Notes: a model not told the origin generated them from the sequence alone. 35,075 nucleotides of DNA from an uncultured Bacteroidales bacterium (GCA_949285735.1 CASEAQ010000047.1:1-35075), one strand, 5' to 3'. Shown: positions 1-6,857, numbered from the stretch's first letter. Program-made: numbers and translations.

Positions 1-372
1 GTCGATGGACACATGCCCCACTCCAACGTGGAATTTTGGGAAGAGAAAATCGGGCGCAACCGCAGCCGCGACCAGCGCGACAAAGCCGCCTTGCGCAAAA
101 TGGGCTGGAAAGTGATGACCGTGTGGGAATGCCAGTTGCGCCCCGCAACGCGCGAAAAGACACTGCTCGAAATAGAATACCTCATCAACCACACCTACCT
201 GCAACGCTTCCGCCGCAAGCCCGCCACACCACGCCCCTACAACCAACCCACAACCACCGACGCCCCACTGCCAATAGCAGCCGAGCCCGCCACCCCCTAC
301 ACCAAATCCACCCCCAAACAAACTCCCCAAAAAGAACCACCACCCACCCCCTTAATTGAGAATAAACTCTAA
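1..372 (+). CDS. vsr: Very short patch repair (Vsr-like) endonuclease, 5'-truncated by the window edge
   Basis: The reading frame is open from base 1, so the N-terminus lies outside the window. The visible part carries the C-terminal half of the Vsr fold: a run reading NVEFWEEKIGRNRSRDQRD, then LRKMGWKVMTVWECQL, which are the family's FW..KI..N..RD and GW.v..VWEC signatures. Vsr nicks the T strand at T:G mismatches left by deamination of 5-methylcytosine, and usually accompanies a C5 cytosine methyltransferase; that partner would have to lie upstream of the window (inference). After the conserved core there is an unusual tail of roughly 50 residues rich in Pro and Thr (about residues 68-115 counted from the first internal Met), encoded by purine-poor DNA. 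Most Vsr proteins end soon after the VWEC region, so the tail is an oddity. Family assignment is fairly firm; activity cannot be judged because the catalytic N-terminal part is not visible. Confidence 0.75.
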   Translation, partial: VDGHMPHSNVEFWEEKIGRNRSRDQRDKAALRKMGWKVMTVWECQLRPATREKTLLEIEYLINHTYLQRFRRKPATPRPYNQPTTTDAPLPIAAEPATPYTKSTPKQTPQKEPPPTPLIENKL

Positions 373-1082
373 ATTTTGATTTTATACTTTTGTCTTGGAT
401 GGTTTGGTCTGCCAGGATAAAGCATTTCCAACATTTTCTCCCTCAACATACGAGGAAGTACAACATCCGCTACATACTTTACAGTTCTATTTACCTTTTG
501 GGCTATTTCTTCTTTATCCATCCAATCTTGACAAATACTTGCCACAAGTTCATCCATTTGCTGTTTTGACAATCTTTTCTTAGACATATCAGATTCAGAG
601 GTTCCCCTATTAACATCAGAAGCTCCCATATTAGCTTCAGAGGTTCCCATGTTAGCTTCAGAGGTACCCCTATTAACATCAGAAATCCCCTCTATAAATC
701 CATAAGCGCTCTTTTTATCAGACGATATTGCATCACCGTGCAATACATCTACTAATGTAAATAAGTTATTATCACCATCATCAGGAAGATAATATCTCGT
801 TCCCCTTCCTCGCCCCTGAGCCACAAGCAATCTTTTATGGCACATCTGTTTCAATAATGTTGCTATTTCCTCTTTATGCAAATTCAAGGAATAACGCAAT
901 CTTTCATTAGTCACACTGCCTTCGTCACAGACTAAAGCCAAAACCAATAAAACATTATGTTCAAATGTATTAACTATGTAACCAAATTTCTCTTCCAATC
1001 TCAACTTTGTATTTTCAGACAACAAGGATTCCATTGGCATAATAAGTTCAACTTTATCAGGATTTTGATGCACCTCTATCAT
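369..1082 (-). CDS. Two-winged-helix protein resembling the C-terminus of Schlafen/AlbA_2 ATP-binding proteins
   Basis: About 238 residues from the ATG at 1082. An in-frame TTG at 1127 would add 15 residues, but the ATG overlaps the stop of a small upstream frame as ATGA, which favours 1082. A first winged helix lies at about residues 40-100 (ending in RGRGTRYYL). A 35-residue linker of five 7-residue repeats (G-x-S-x-x-N/D-x) follows, then a second winged helix that ends in LYPGRPNHPRQKYK. That ending and the repeat linker are what I know from the C-terminal halves of Bacteroidota AlbA_2 (Schlafen-like) putative transcriptional regulators, but the ATP-binding AlbA_2 domain itself is absent here. 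It may be a remnant of a longer gene or a stand-alone DNA-binding protein. Its DNA is visibly AT-richer than the vsr gene, and the two genes converge and overlap by 4 bases. Confidence 0.55.
   Translation of the reverse strand: MIEVHQNPDKVELIMPMESLLSENTKLRLEEKFGYIVNTFEHNVLLVLALVCDEGSVTNERLRYSLNLHKEEIATLLKQMCHKRLLVAQGRGRGTRYYLPDDGDNNLFTLVDVLHGDAISSDKKSAYGFIEGISDVNRGTSEANMGTSEANMGASDVNRGTSESDMSKKRLSKQQMDELVASICQDWMDKEEIAQKVNRTVKYVADVVLPRMLREKMLEMLYPGRPNHPRQKYKIKI
585..689 (-). repeat. In-frame 21-bp minisatellite, five units
   Basis: Five consecutive 21-bp units encode heptapeptides of the form G-[ITA]-S-[ED]-[AVS]-[ND]-[MR] in the linker of the winged-helix protein. The units differ by a few substitutions but keep exact length and frame, so copy number could change without breaking the gene. 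Confidence 0.8.
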
Positions 1083-1294
1083 AGGAGCTCGCCAATTAAA
1101 TACCCTTTTAACTGAATACCACTGCAATCTTCAAGCATAAATCTGATATTAATTAACTGTAGCACCCATGCAAACAACACTCCGCCATAAAACACCAACG
1201 CGACAAACAAATTGGCTTTGTTTATCGCATTGACATTTAATACATTTAACCCGTTTAAAACCGTAAGTACTCCTCGTTGAAGAGATTTACCCAC
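1079..1294 (-). CDS. Possible small single-pass membrane protein overlapping the next gene
   Basis: A 71-codon frame with a GTG start at 1294. It contains a hydrophobic stretch of about 20 residues in its middle (NLFVALVFYGGVLFAWVLQL) and ends in TGA overlapping the ATG of the winged-helix gene as ATGA. The overlap suggests translational coupling. A -7-like element (TATCTTTA, 1373-1380) lies about 80 bp upstream. No homologue is recognised and the start is non-ATG, so it could equally be chance in AT-rich DNA or debris of the missing upstream part of the neighbour. Confidence 0.25.
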   Translation of the reverse strand: MGKSLQRGVLTVLNGLNVLNVNAINKANLFVALVFYGGVLFAWVLQLINIRFMLEDCSGIQLKGYLIGELL

Positions 1295-1330
1295 ATTGAT
1301 TATCTTACTTCAATTACAAGAATAAATCAA

Positions 1331-1408
1331 GAAATGCCATTCCGATGTTTGTTTAACTATTGACAATCTGTTTAAAGATAATAAACAAGTCTCAACTTTT
1401 GGCATTTC
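1331..1408. repeat. Nested inverted repeats in the spacer between the winged-helix and PLD genes
   Basis: Outer 9-bp arms GAAATGCCA (1331-1339) and TGGCATTTC (1400-1408) are perfectly complementary. They enclose inner arms TTGTTTA (1349-1355) and TAAACAA (1382-1388). The structure lies just downstream of the minus-strand PLD gene and could fold in a transcript or be a protein-binding site. It does not end in a U-run like the other terminators here. Nothing else is seen in 1295-1441. Confidence 0.5.
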
Positions 1409-1441
1409 GAATGAAAGGATTTGTTACAGTACAAATCAATT

Positions 1442-2608
1442 TTATCCATCAATTCCAAAAAACCATAACCCTTTCTTAGAGCAAGTGTTCATAATTGGAT
1501 ATTTGTCAGGGAATCGCCATGCTATCAATTCGCTAACACTCGAATCACTGAAATGTCTGAGTTGTTTACAACATTCATTTACTTTTTCGGCTGTAATATC
1601 TCCGTGGTTCAGCAAAGCATCCCAATAAGACCTAATGTCACTTAATGAATTATCTTTGGTAAAATTTGAGGCGTGACCACGCATGTCTCTTCCAAGTCCA
1701 AAGCAATTGAAAGTATCAAGAACGGCTCTAACCTCTTCTTTGTTTATCGTTTTAATTCTTGATGGAGAAGTTAGTTCCTTGACCAGTTCAGCACTTTTGA
1801 TTCTTCTGGGTTTATCATTCTGATTCCGATGCTGTTTGTAATGCTTTGATATTTCTTTAAAATATTTTTTGATCAAAGAAATTCGGGATGATTCTGTACA
1901 CAGTTGGACTTTTGTCAGTTTTTTGGAAACACAAACTACATGTTCAAGATAATCGAATAAATAATCTACTTCTTGAAGAAGAGTAAAGCCGTCACAAACC
2001 ATATCTTGGCATCGCCCTGTAATATTTTCATAAGTCTTGGCAAAGTCTATATATCTTGAGCATCGCGCAAAATACTTATCCATTTTTCCCGTTTCAGTAG
2101 AGTATGGTGGTAAATTAGTCTGTCGCTCATATCCATTATCCCCATTTTCAAACTCAGCTTGAGATAGTTTTTTCCCTTCGCTCCATGATGTTACTGGCTT
2201 GGCATTTTTGTTTTTCCAAAGCGAATTAAAAAATGTTTCCACCTCATTTAAATTAACATCATCTGTTCCTATCTCATACCTTTTACTGAATGCTGTTCCC
2301 GTAAGATTGGCAGAAGAAACCAAACACCAATCATCAATAATATAAATCTTGGCATGCAAACTTTTTAAGGATTTAATAGAATTCGGACGGTTATTTGTAA
2401 ACTCATTAAAAGTGTCCTGCTTTATAAATCCAGTTTCTATATCAGTAATCACCCTGAAATCAATATCACACCTCTTCCACGACCCTCCAATGATACGCAA
2501 GACATCCTTTATACTACCAATAAAAGGGGTACAAATCCAAATACGAGATTTTGCCTTATCACAGTGCTCGCGAAGTGTTTTAGCTAATGATGAAACGGTA
2601 TATATCAT
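1442..2608 (-). CDS. Phospholipase-D-fold putative nuclease with a C-terminal restriction-associated-looking domain
   Basis: About 388 residues from the ATG at 2608 (MIYTVSSLAK). A TTG-initiated extension to 2686 exists, but its sequence looks like untranslated leader. The N-terminal third has one HKD motif, HAKIYIID followed by SSANLTG, so a dimer would be needed for a complete PLD active site, as in BfiI-type nucleases. The middle is charged and helical. The last ~100 residues contain LSDIRSYWDALLN, then SSVSELIAWRFPDKYPIMN and SKKGLWFFG. I associate this layout with helper domains in restriction and defence proteins, though I cannot name the family with certainty. The gene is AT-rich and stands alone between two hairpin-bearing spacers. 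Known: single-HKD proteins include nucleases. Inferred: a DNA-targeting defence or mobile-element role. A lipid substrate is not excluded. Confidence 0.6.
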   Translation of the reverse strand: MIYTVSSLAKTLREHCDKAKSRIWICTPFIGSIKDVLRIIGGSWKRCDIDFRVITDIETGFIKQDTFNEFTNNRPNSIKSLKSLHAKIYIIDDWCLVSSANLTGTAFSKRYEIGTDDVNLNEVETFFNSLWKNKNAKPVTSWSEGKKLSQAEFENGDNGYERQTNLPPYSTETGKMDKYFARCSRYIDFAKTYENITGRCQDMVCDGFTLLQEVDYLFDYLEHVVCVSKKLTKVQLCTESSRISLIKKYFKEISKHYKQHRNQNDKPRRIKSAELVKELTSPSRIKTINKEEVRAVLDTFNCFGLGRDMRGHASNFTKDNSLSDIRSYWDALLNHGDITAEKVNECCKQLRHFSDSSVSELIAWRFPDKYPIMNTCSKKGLWFFGIDG

Positions 2609-2849
2609 AATATTATTATTTAAAATTATTTCTATCAAACGAGAAAAAACATTTCCGACAACAATCGTTTTAACGAATATTCTCAAGAGGATATAATCAT
2701 TTAGGTCTTTCCATGTTGAAGGATATTTAAGTTGAAAAAATATAGGTTACGACAACACTCCCGAACCTATACAAAGATAAACAAAATAAAAAGAATTAAC
2801 GAAGTTGAGAAACTAAAAAACTGGCAAATTGTTTTGCTACAAAATAAAA

Positions 2850-2878
2850 GGGAGGTAAAAATATTCATCTTACCTCCC
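2850..2878 (-). terminator. Intrinsic terminator of the DUF2795 gene
   Basis: A perfect 9-bp stem, GGGAGGTAA paired with TTACCTCCC, with an 11-base loop. On the minus strand it is followed by TTTTATTTTG. It lies 23 bases past the DUF2795 stop. The rest of 2609-2901 is AT-rich spacer in which I see no gene. Confidence 0.85.
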
Positions 2879-2901
2879 CACTGATTTTCCTTCACTCAAC
2901 A

Positions 2902-3111
2902 TCAATATTCTTCCTCGTCGAAGAAGAAATCGTCTTTGCTGGGATAGTCGGGCCAAATATCTTCGATGCTTTCGTAGGTCTCACCTTCATCTTCCATCTC
3001 TTGAAGGTTCTCGATTACTTCGAGCGGAGCACCCGAGCGCATAGCGTAGTCTATAAGTTCTTCTTTGGTTGCCGGCTGGCAAGTTCCAATGTCCAATACA
3101 TAGTGCTTCAA
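2902..3111 (-). CDS. Small acidic DUF2795 protein
   Basis: Sixty-nine residues, strongly acidic at the C-terminus. The core PATKEELIDYAMRSGAP, then VIENLQEME and SIEDIWPDYPS, matches the DUF2795 proteins widespread in Bacteroidota; the function is unknown. The frame has no ATG at its 5' end. TTG at 3111 is the only standard start upstream of the conserved core. A perfect -7 element (3143-3150) puts the likely transcript start near 3137, about 26 bases before this TTG, which supports it. The gene is monocistronic, with its own terminator. Confidence 0.85.
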   Translation of the reverse strand: MKHYVLDIGTCQPATKEELIDYAMRSGAPLEVIENLQEMEDEGETYESIEDIWPDYPSKDDFFFDEEEY

Positions 3112-3142
3112 TGTTTAAGATTATAAGTCAAAAAATTTTGCG

Positions 3143-3150
3143 CAAATATA
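3143..3150 (-). promoter_or_regulatory. Promoter -7 element TATATTTG for the DUF2795 gene
   Basis: Exact match to the Bacteroidota -7 consensus TAnnTTTG on the minus strand, with a TTTG about 19 bases upstream as a plausible -33 element. It helps fix the TTG start of the DUF2795 gene. Confidence 0.7.
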
Positions 3151-3255
3151 GTGCAAGCCTCAAATAAAACAAAAGAAAAGCATCTGTTTTTTACTTATAA
3201 TTGTTAACCAGCAAGCAGAAAACAGCAAAACAATGTCTCTTTACGCCAACAGATG

Positions 3256-4014
3256 TTAAAACGCCAGTTCTGCCCCGTTGCCATCGACCGTGAGTGTCAC
3301 CCACGCCCCCTCGGGCATGGGATAGTTGGCATCGGTGTGGCCAACCGGGAATCCGTATGCCACGGGGAAGTCATACCCATCGACGATGCTCTCCACCATG
3401 TCATAGACGTGGGCAAAATCGGGAGTGTATTTAACATCGGAAAAAGAGCCGACTATCAACCCTTTTATACGACCAAGCGTTCCGTTCACCTTCAGCGTAT
3501 AGAAGAGGCGATTGAGGCGTTCGAGCGACTCTCCGACATCCTCAACAAACAGTATGACATCGCTATCGGCATAGCGCGAAAGCATATCTATGGGCGATGC
3601 CGTGAAACTGTTGAGCAAGGCAAGATTGCCACCAAGCAGCAAGCCGCTCGCCTTGCCATTACGGTTGCGACGGTCGGCAGCGACCTTGTAATGCGGCATC
3701 TTCCCGCGCGAACAGAGTATGGCTTTTATCTCGGGATCCATCAGGGCTGCTTCGAGGTCGCCCTTGCGCTCAGCAATTGTGCCCGAGAAAGAGCCGTGCT
3801 TGCCCTTGGCATGAGCCGACACCACTGGTACATAGCCCCACTCCCTGAGCACTTCGCAAGCACCCGTGATATACTTTTCCTTGCAGGCACTCGCCGGGCT
3901 TATTATCGCCACCTTGTCGCCAGGCGCAAGCGACGCTGGGCGCAACAGCCCTTGAGCCAACGCCATTCCGCACCCCAGCCACAACACGACTGCCAAAATC
4001 TTGATTCTATCCAT
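3256..4014 (-). CDS. Secreted LD-carboxypeptidase (peptidase S66) with an internal deletion
   Basis: 252 residues from the ATG at 4014. The protein has a signal peptide (residues 1-20, cleavage after ALA), then the S66 N-terminal motif LAPGDKVAIISPAS. S66 enzymes cut the L,D bond in murein tetrapeptides using a Ser-Glu-His triad. The Glu (E158 in LFVEDVGE) and His (H226 in PVGHT) are present. The segment that should carry the nucleophile Ser (GYSDITAL-type motif) is absent: sequence passes from AILCSRG (residue 104) straight into KMPHYKV, which in relatives follows about 75-85 residues later. The protein is correspondingly short (relatives run about 300-340). The frame is intact across the junction. 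It is probably inactive as a peptidase, or is a recent deletion allele. The gene is divergent from dusB, with its own promoter. Confidence 0.85.
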   Translation of the reverse strand: MDRIKILAVVLWLGCGMALAQGLLRPASLAPGDKVAIISPASACKEKYITGACEVLREWGYVPVVSAHAKGKHGSFSGTIAERKGDLEAALMDPEIKAILCSRGKMPHYKVAADRRNRNGKASGLLLGGNLALLNSFTASPIDMLSRYADSDVILFVEDVGESLERLNRLFYTLKVNGTLGRIKGLIVGSFSDVKYTPDFAHVYDMVESIVDGYDFPVAYGFPVGHTDANYPMPEGAWVTLTVDGNGAELAF

Positions 4015-4053
4015 CACTCAATTGAAATTAAATATCATTCAAACTTTTTTTGA

Positions 4054-4061
4054 CAAATATA
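4054..4061 (-). promoter_or_regulatory. Promoter -7 element TATATTTG for the LD-carboxypeptidase gene
   Basis: Exact TAnnTTTG match on the minus strand, 39 bases before the ATG at 4014. Confidence 0.65.
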
Positions 4062-4228
4062 AGAAACGGTTTTGATTTTTAAAAAAACTCTGTTCACAAA
4101 GAAAAAACGACAGACTATTACCCCCGCAATTGGACACATTTCCAACCACAGATTGGGCAAATTCGTCCTATTTTTCTTAATTATTACCACAAACGGCAAA
4201 GGCATTTTCTCATAATGCATATTTAGGC

Positions 4229-4236
4229 TAACTTTG
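4229..4236 (+). promoter_or_regulatory. Promoter -7 element TAACTTTG for dusB, unusually close to the start codon
   Basis: Exact TAnnTTTG match that ends only 7 bases before the dusB ATG. If it is used, the transcript would begin at or within a few bases of the start codon. Other promoters in the window leave at least about 19 bases. Confidence 0.55.
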
Positions 4237-4243
4237 CAGAGAA

Positions 4244-5227
4244 ATGAAGATTGGAAATATAGACTTAGGCGAACGTCCGGTGTTGCTTGCCCCTATGGAA
4301 GATGTCACCGACCGCTCTTTCAGGCTCATTTGCCGGGAAGAGGGTGCCGACATGGTATATACTGAATTTGTGTCGGCAGACGCACTGATACGCAACATCG
4401 ACAGTACCACACGCAAGCTCAACATAAGCCCAGCCGAACGTCCGGCTGCAATCCAGATTTATGGCCGCGACATCGACTCGATGGTTGAAGCCGCCCGCAT
4501 CGCCGAGGCTGCCAAGCCTGACGTGCTCGACATCAACTTCGGCTGCCCGGTGAAAAAAGTGGCATCGAAAGGAGCCGGCAGCGGAATGCTGCGCAATGTG
4601 CCTCTGCTGCTCGACATCACCCGCGCCGTGGTCAATGCCGTGAAAATCCCCGTGACGGTTAAAACCCGCCTCGGCTGGGATTGCGAAAACAAGATAATAA
4701 CAACGCTCGCCGAGCAGTTGCAAGACTGCGGCATACAGGCTTTGACAATACACGGGCGCACTCGCAGCCAAATGTACACCGGGCAAGCCGACTGGACGCT
4801 CATCGGCGAGGTGAAGAACAACCCGCGCATCAAGATTCCCATCATCGGCAACGGCGACATCACAACGCCGCAAGCCCTCGTCGAGCATTTCGACCGCTAT
4901 GGCGTTGACGGCATAATGGTGGGGCGCGCATCGATAGGCGCTCCGTGGATATTCAGGGAAATGAAGCACTACATGCAACATGGCACCCTGCCTGTCATTC
5001 CGGCTTCGGAGAAAATGAGCCTCATAAGGCGACAGATAAGAGAAAGCATCGACCGCATCGATGAATACCGCGGCATATTGCACATACGCCGCCACCTTGC
5101 TGCCACCCCTTTGCTCAAAGGCATTCCAAACTTCCGCGAGACTCGGATAGCGATGCTGCGAGCCGACACATACGCCGAACTCGATGCCATATTGAACTTA
5201 ATCGAGGAAAGATATTTACAATCATAA
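4244..5227 (+). CDS. dusB: tRNA-dihydrouridine synthase, DusB type
   Basis: 327 residues, the usual Dus length. The enzyme uses FMN and NADPH to reduce uridine to dihydrouridine in tRNA. The N-terminal LLAPMEDVTDRSFR is the FMN-barrel signature. NFGCPVKKV carries the catalytic cysteine (C101). HGRTRSQMYTG (about residue 165-175) and GNGDI followed by GVDGIMVGRA are the FMN-phosphate-binding strands of the TIM barrel, and the C-terminal helical domain follows. The start is fixed by homology: the family's N-terminal motif begins a few residues after this Met. The GIN-domain gene follows 36 bases downstream on the same strand and is probably co-transcribed. Confidence 0.95.
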   Translation: MKIGNIDLGERPVLLAPMEDVTDRSFRLICREEGADMVYTEFVSADALIRNIDSTTRKLNISPAERPAAIQIYGRDIDSMVEAARIAEAAKPDVLDINFGCPVKKVASKGAGSGMLRNVPLLLDITRAVVNAVKIPVTVKTRLGWDCENKIITTLAEQLQDCGIQALTIHGRTRSQMYTGQADWTLIGEVKNNPRIKIPIIGNGDITTPQALVEHFDRYGVDGIMVGRASIGAPWIFREMKHYMQHGTLPVIPASEKMSLIRRQIRESIDRIDEYRGILHIRRHLAATPLLKGIPNFRETRIAMLRADTYAELDAILNLIEERYLQS

Positions 5228-5263
5228 GGAACTCAACCTGTCTCATTGCATAATTGATGAGCT

Positions 5264-6088
5264 ATGAAGCGATTTTTACTTATTGCCTGCATCATGCTGG
5301 CAAGCACCCTCTTCACAACATGGGCGCAAGAAAGACAACGATATGAAATCCAGGTGGGCGACTTCAACAAGATGTATGTCGCCGACGACCTCAACGTAGT
5401 ATATCGCTGCAATGCCGACTCGGCTGGCATGGCAGTAATCATCTCCACACCCAAAGAAAAGCAAGCATTGCTCTTCCGCAACAAATATTCAACGCTGATT
5501 GTGCAAATGTCAACCGACTATGCGCTCTCGAGCCATACTATGCCGCCCATCACAATCTATTCGAGCAAGATATCCAAAATCGAGAACTCTGCCGACAGCA
5601 CTGTGTATGTCGATGGCGTAACGCTAAGTACCCCGTTGGAGCTAAAACTAACCGACAACGGCACTATTGTCGCCAGAGATATATCAATTACCGAGCTAAA
5701 CGCCAAGGTCATAACTGGGAAAGGGTTGATTGAACTCTCAGGCAAATGCGACAAAGCCAGCTTGAGATGCACAGGCACGGGCAAAATAAAAGCCAACAAC
5801 CTGATAGCTACCAATGTCACTTGTATGATTCTCGGCACTGGTTCGATAAGTTGCTATGTTAATGGCGGTGAACTTGTTACAAAGGGTAGCGGACCAGGGC
5901 GGGTGTACTTCGACGGCACTCCCTCAGAAATAAAGTCACGCCACATAGGACGACTGAAAACCATTCCTTACAAGGAAGAAGAGGTGGAGGAAAGCCCTGC
6001 CGACAGTACGCTTATTATTCCCGAGAACAGCACAGTAAAGCCAGAAACCGGCCTCGATAACGACACCATCGACTTCAACGAAATATAA
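5264..6088 (+). CDS. Secreted GIN-domain (DUF2807) protein
   Basis: 274 residues with a signal peptide (residues 1-21, ending TTWAQ). The body is a repetitive beta-strand pattern typical of the putative auto-transporter adhesin head GIN domain: short strands separated by Asn/Asp/Gly turns (KLTDNGTIVARDI, SGKCDKASLRCTGTGKIKA, GSGPGRVYFDG) that should stack as a right-handed beta helix. The last ~45 residues are acidic and Pro/Thr-rich and probably unstructured. The protein is exported to the periplasm or surface; its function is unknown. It is likely an operon partner of dusB by spacing only, with no functional link evident. It converges with the NimA-like gene, the two stops being about 20 bases apart. 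Confidence 0.85.
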   Translation: MKRFLLIACIMLASTLFTTWAQERQRYEIQVGDFNKMYVADDLNVVYRCNADSAGMAVIISTPKEKQALLFRNKYSTLIVQMSTDYALSSHTMPPITIYSSKISKIENSADSTVYVDGVTLSTPLELKLTDNGTIVARDISITELNAKVITGKGLIELSGKCDKASLRCTGTGKIKANNLIATNVTCMILGTGSISCYVNGGELVTKGSGPGRVYFDGTPSEIKSRHIGRLKTIPYKEEEVEESPADSTLIIPENSTVKPETGLDNDTIDFNEI

Positions 6089-6109
6089 CGCCATGGGGTG
6101 GGGCGTATA

Positions 6110-6604
6110 TCATTCGCCCTTCACCTTGCGCCGCTTTGCTGTCATCGCCTCAACGTGCAGTGCCATAACCGTAGTGCGGTCAACGGCTTGCTGGTTAAAT
6201 TCAAAATGCCCGTCGTGGTAGCGGTCGGTCAAGATTGTCAATGCTTCAATCTTCTTGTCTCGCTCATGGATTATTTCAACCGTTCCGCGCCCCACAACGC
6301 TCTCATATTCCATCGTGCAATGCCCACGCTCCGAGTTCGACACCAACCGATGCTCGCAATCCATCTCAAATGCCGCCCTCGGGTCGCGTGCTATCACGTC
6401 ATACTTATACCCTTCGGTCGCACCATGAAAATACAGCGTCACCGAGCCGTCAACGCCTTCTGCCACACCGAAGTTCAACGGCAGGATGTAGGGCACACCC
6501 TCTTTTGTGTCGTTAAAAGCCAACCTGCACACATCACACCGTTCCACGACCGCCATTATCTCGTCGTGGACAACAATCTCCCTGTCACTCCGTCTCATTT
6601 TCAT
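6110..6604 (-). CDS. NimA-like pyridoxamine 5'-phosphate oxidase family flavoprotein
   Basis: 164 residues with a split-barrel FMN-binding fold. The N-terminus MRRSDREI, then CDVCRLAF, YILPLNFGV, LYFHGATEGYK and FEMDCEHRL follow the pattern of the 5-nitroimidazole-resistance (Nim) related group in anaerobes. Characterised Nim proteins are linked to nitroimidazole resistance, but most chromosomal relatives have no known substrate, so this is not a resistance call. Two in-frame ATGs (6604, 6598) are possible starts. A perfect -7 element lies 19 bases before the first. Confidence 0.85.
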   Translation of the reverse strand: MKMRRSDREIVVHDEIMAVVERCDVCRLAFNDTKEGVPYILPLNFGVAEGVDGSVTLYFHGATEGYKYDVIARDPRAAFEMDCEHRLVSNSERGHCTMEYESVVGRGTVEIIHERDKKIEALTILTDRYHDGHFEFNQQAVDRTTVMALHVEAMTAKRRKVKGE

Positions 6605-6623
6605 CTTCGTCGCTCTTTTTGTG

Positions 6624-6631
6624 CAAAATTA
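6624..6631 (-). promoter_or_regulatory. Promoter -7 element TAATTTTG for the NimA-like gene
   Basis: Exact TAnnTTTG match on the minus strand, 19 bases before the ATG at 6604. Confidence 0.65.
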
Positions 6632-6716
6632 CGACTTTTAGCAATAGCAGAAAAATACCCGCAACGGCAGCCAATCCAGACTGTCAACACTTCAACCAAA
6701 CTATTATGCCAAATGA

Positions 6717-6830
6717 CCGAACAAATCTACGCCAAACGACCGAACAAATCTACGCCAAATTGCCGAACAAAACCGCGCTAAATTACCGAACAAGACCGTG
6801 CCAAATCACCGAATTTAAAATTATTTGATT
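6717..6830 (+). repeat. 23-bp tandem repeat array upstream of the AAA ATPase
   Basis: Units beginning CCGAAC start at 6717, 6740, 6763 and 6786, and a degenerate fifth (CCGAAT) starts at 6809, giving an exact 23-base period. The first two are almost identical (CCGAACAAATCTACGCCAAA) and the later ones diverge. A decayed unit may precede at about 6696. The array ends directly at the promoter of the AAA ATPase gene. A 23-bp period is not a codon multiple, so it is unlikely to encode protein. Confidence 0.85.
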
Positions 6831-6837
6831 ATCTTTG
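6830..6837 (+). promoter_or_regulatory. Promoter -7 element TATCTTTG for the AAA ATPase
   Basis: Exact TAnnTTTG match, 20 bases before the ATG at 6858 and abutting the 23-bp repeat array, so repeat-bound protein would touch RNA polymerase. Confidence 0.7.
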
Positions 6838-6857
6838 CTGGCGTAAACATTTAAATT

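Noticed and set aside
585-689. Possible CRISPR or VNTR in noncoding DNA
   Set aside because: The 21-bp units are in frame inside an open coding region and encode a linker, so they are a coding minisatellite.
4265-5095. 276-codon minus-strand frame opposite dusB
   Set aside because: The dusB assignment is certain and this frame has no promoter or domain.
6110-6604. Calling this gene a nitroimidazole-resistance determinant
   Set aside because: Only family-level similarity to Nim proteins is visible; most chromosomal relatives have no shown resistance role.
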